DNA of 33,206 nt from SIG78 sp045635745. Its GTDB lineage: Bacteria; Verrucomicrobiota; Lentisphaeria; Victivallales; Victivallaceae. Of the stretch, positions 32,753 through 33,206 are shown piece after piece (within the stretch, counting starts at the first letter, position 1; each line of letters begins with the position of its first letter). The DNA lies in assembly GCA_045635745.1 (NCBI GenBank), contig JAZTWG010000025.1, positions 1-33,206 on the forward strand, read 5' to 3'. Position numbers and translations under genes: made by a program. The notes under the pieces are model-generated. The model saw only the letters and a list, made by a program, of their open reading frames with translations. It had not been told where the DNA came from and did not search any database.

Positions 32753-32848
32753 CCAGGATACATCGCAGAAAAATTCCGTAATCAATGCGGGTGAATCCGG
32801 GAATACCGCCATGCGCCTGCGGCCAAAAATCTGCAGGCCGGGCAGACT

Positions 32849-33206
32849 TCAGAAACTTATTGCTCCGGCCCCTGCTATGGGGCGGCAATGCAGCAGACAG
32901 GGCTCCAGATTTCGCGGGCGGTAATATTGATTTGTAAGCACATTTTGCAAATCAGCGACACAATCTTTGTGCGCCAGTACCATCATGCAGCCGCCCAGAC
33001 CGGCTCCTGCCAGCTGAGCTCCGGCCACACCATGCACGGAACACGCCAGATCGACCATCAGGTCGATTTCCGGCAGACTGCAGCGGTAACTGCCCGGCTG
33101 ACGCCAGAGTTGAGCGGCTTCCACCGCTGCCGGATCGCGGCTGTTGAGCTGATCGATCAACTTCTGCAATGCCGCATCTGAAGTATCAGAAACATATTTG
33201 CCCAAT
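32849..33206 (-). CDS. Galactokinase-like GHMP kinase, C-terminal part
   Basis: Only the last 118 or so codons are present; the gene continues past the right edge. The C-terminal GHMP-kinase signature is visible in GAQLAGAGLGGCMMVL (the GxGxGG-type loop), preceded by PEIDLMVDLACSVHGVAG as in galactokinases and followed by the final PIAGAGAI strand. GHMP kinases phosphorylate small molecules with ATP; galactokinase makes galactose-1-phosphate. A galactose or hexosamine kinase next to GH42-like and GH123-like genes fits galactoside use, but the substrate-binding N-terminus is outside the window. It converges on the GH42 operon, with 160 bp and one terminator between them. Confidence 0.8.
   Translation of the reverse strand, partial: LGKYVSDTSDAALQKLIDQLNSRDPAAVEAAQLWRQPGSYRCSLPEIDLMVDLACSVHGVAGAQLAGAGLGGCMMVLAHKDCVADLQNVLTNQYYRPRNLEPCLLHCRPIAGAGAISF

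Noticed and set aside
32808..32846. GGCC/GGCC pairing downstream of the GHMP kinase gene as a minus-strand terminator
   Set aside because: The stem is bulged and no T-run follows on the minus strand.

Overview
The window looks like a carbohydrate-degradation region of a Lentisphaeria (Victivallis-like) bacterium. The basis is three prepilin-like proteins with the FTLIELLVVIAII N-terminus and an LPALSAAR continuation, each lying next to a large secreted polysaccharide-active enzyme, plus moderate GC content and dense catabolic operons. The taxonomic call is inference from gene content; no rRNA gene is present. I saw no tRNA, rRNA, CRISPR array, transposase or phage gene.

Layout. (1) 1-843, minus strand: a GntR/FCD regulator and the start of a Gfo/Idh/MocA oxidoreductase. 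They are divergent from (2) 1108-6732, plus strand: a cytoplasmic Asp-box sialidase-like protein, a prepilin-like protein, a secreted GH123/DUF4091-like glycosidase and an HpcH/HpaI aldolase. The intergenic region between (1) and (2) carries four copies of a TTTCyATrG motif. (3) 6733-7458 is non-coding: an AraC-regulator remnant, then a 399-bp MITE-like element with 20-bp terminal inverted repeats and 9-bp flanking direct repeats. (4) 7459-12092: a packed redox operon of SDR, fumarate-reductase-type flavoprotein, XRE-cupin regulator and old-yellow-enzyme-type oxidoreductase. It runs on into (5) 12119-21678: a prepilin-like protein, a 1621-residue secreted multidomain glycosidase-like protein, a Gfo/Idh/MocA dehydrogenase, a xylose-isomerase-like TIM barrel and a lipoprotein with a probable alpha/alpha-toroid fold. 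(6) 21769-22740, minus strand: a secreted DUF3089 hydrolase. (7) 22741-23357: two good sigma70-type promoters, an inverted partial copy of the MITE-like element and a long leader. (8) 23358-32688: a creatinase-like M24 protein that lacks metal ligands, a prepilin-like protein, a broken acetylxylan-esterase gene joined to a GH42-like gene, and a cytoplasmic TIM-barrel glycosidase-like protein, closed by an intrinsic terminator. (9) 32849-33206, minus strand: the C-terminus of a galactokinase-like GHMP kinase.

How the genes may work together (inference): secreted multidomain glycosidases and an esterase would break down a complex glycan, perhaps mucin-like given the sialidase-like and GH123-like proteins. 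The cytoplasmic oxidoreductases, isomerase, aldolase and kinase would then process the released sugars. Each large exoenzyme gene has a prepilin-like gene directly upstream.

The most unusual signal is a roughly 90-100-bp cassette present in the leaders of two of the three prepilin-like genes (about 12204-12293 and 24664-24764). It is in frame, splits the FTLIELL motif so that a decayed copy remains upstream, and carries two overlapping 10-bp-stem hairpins that cannot form together.
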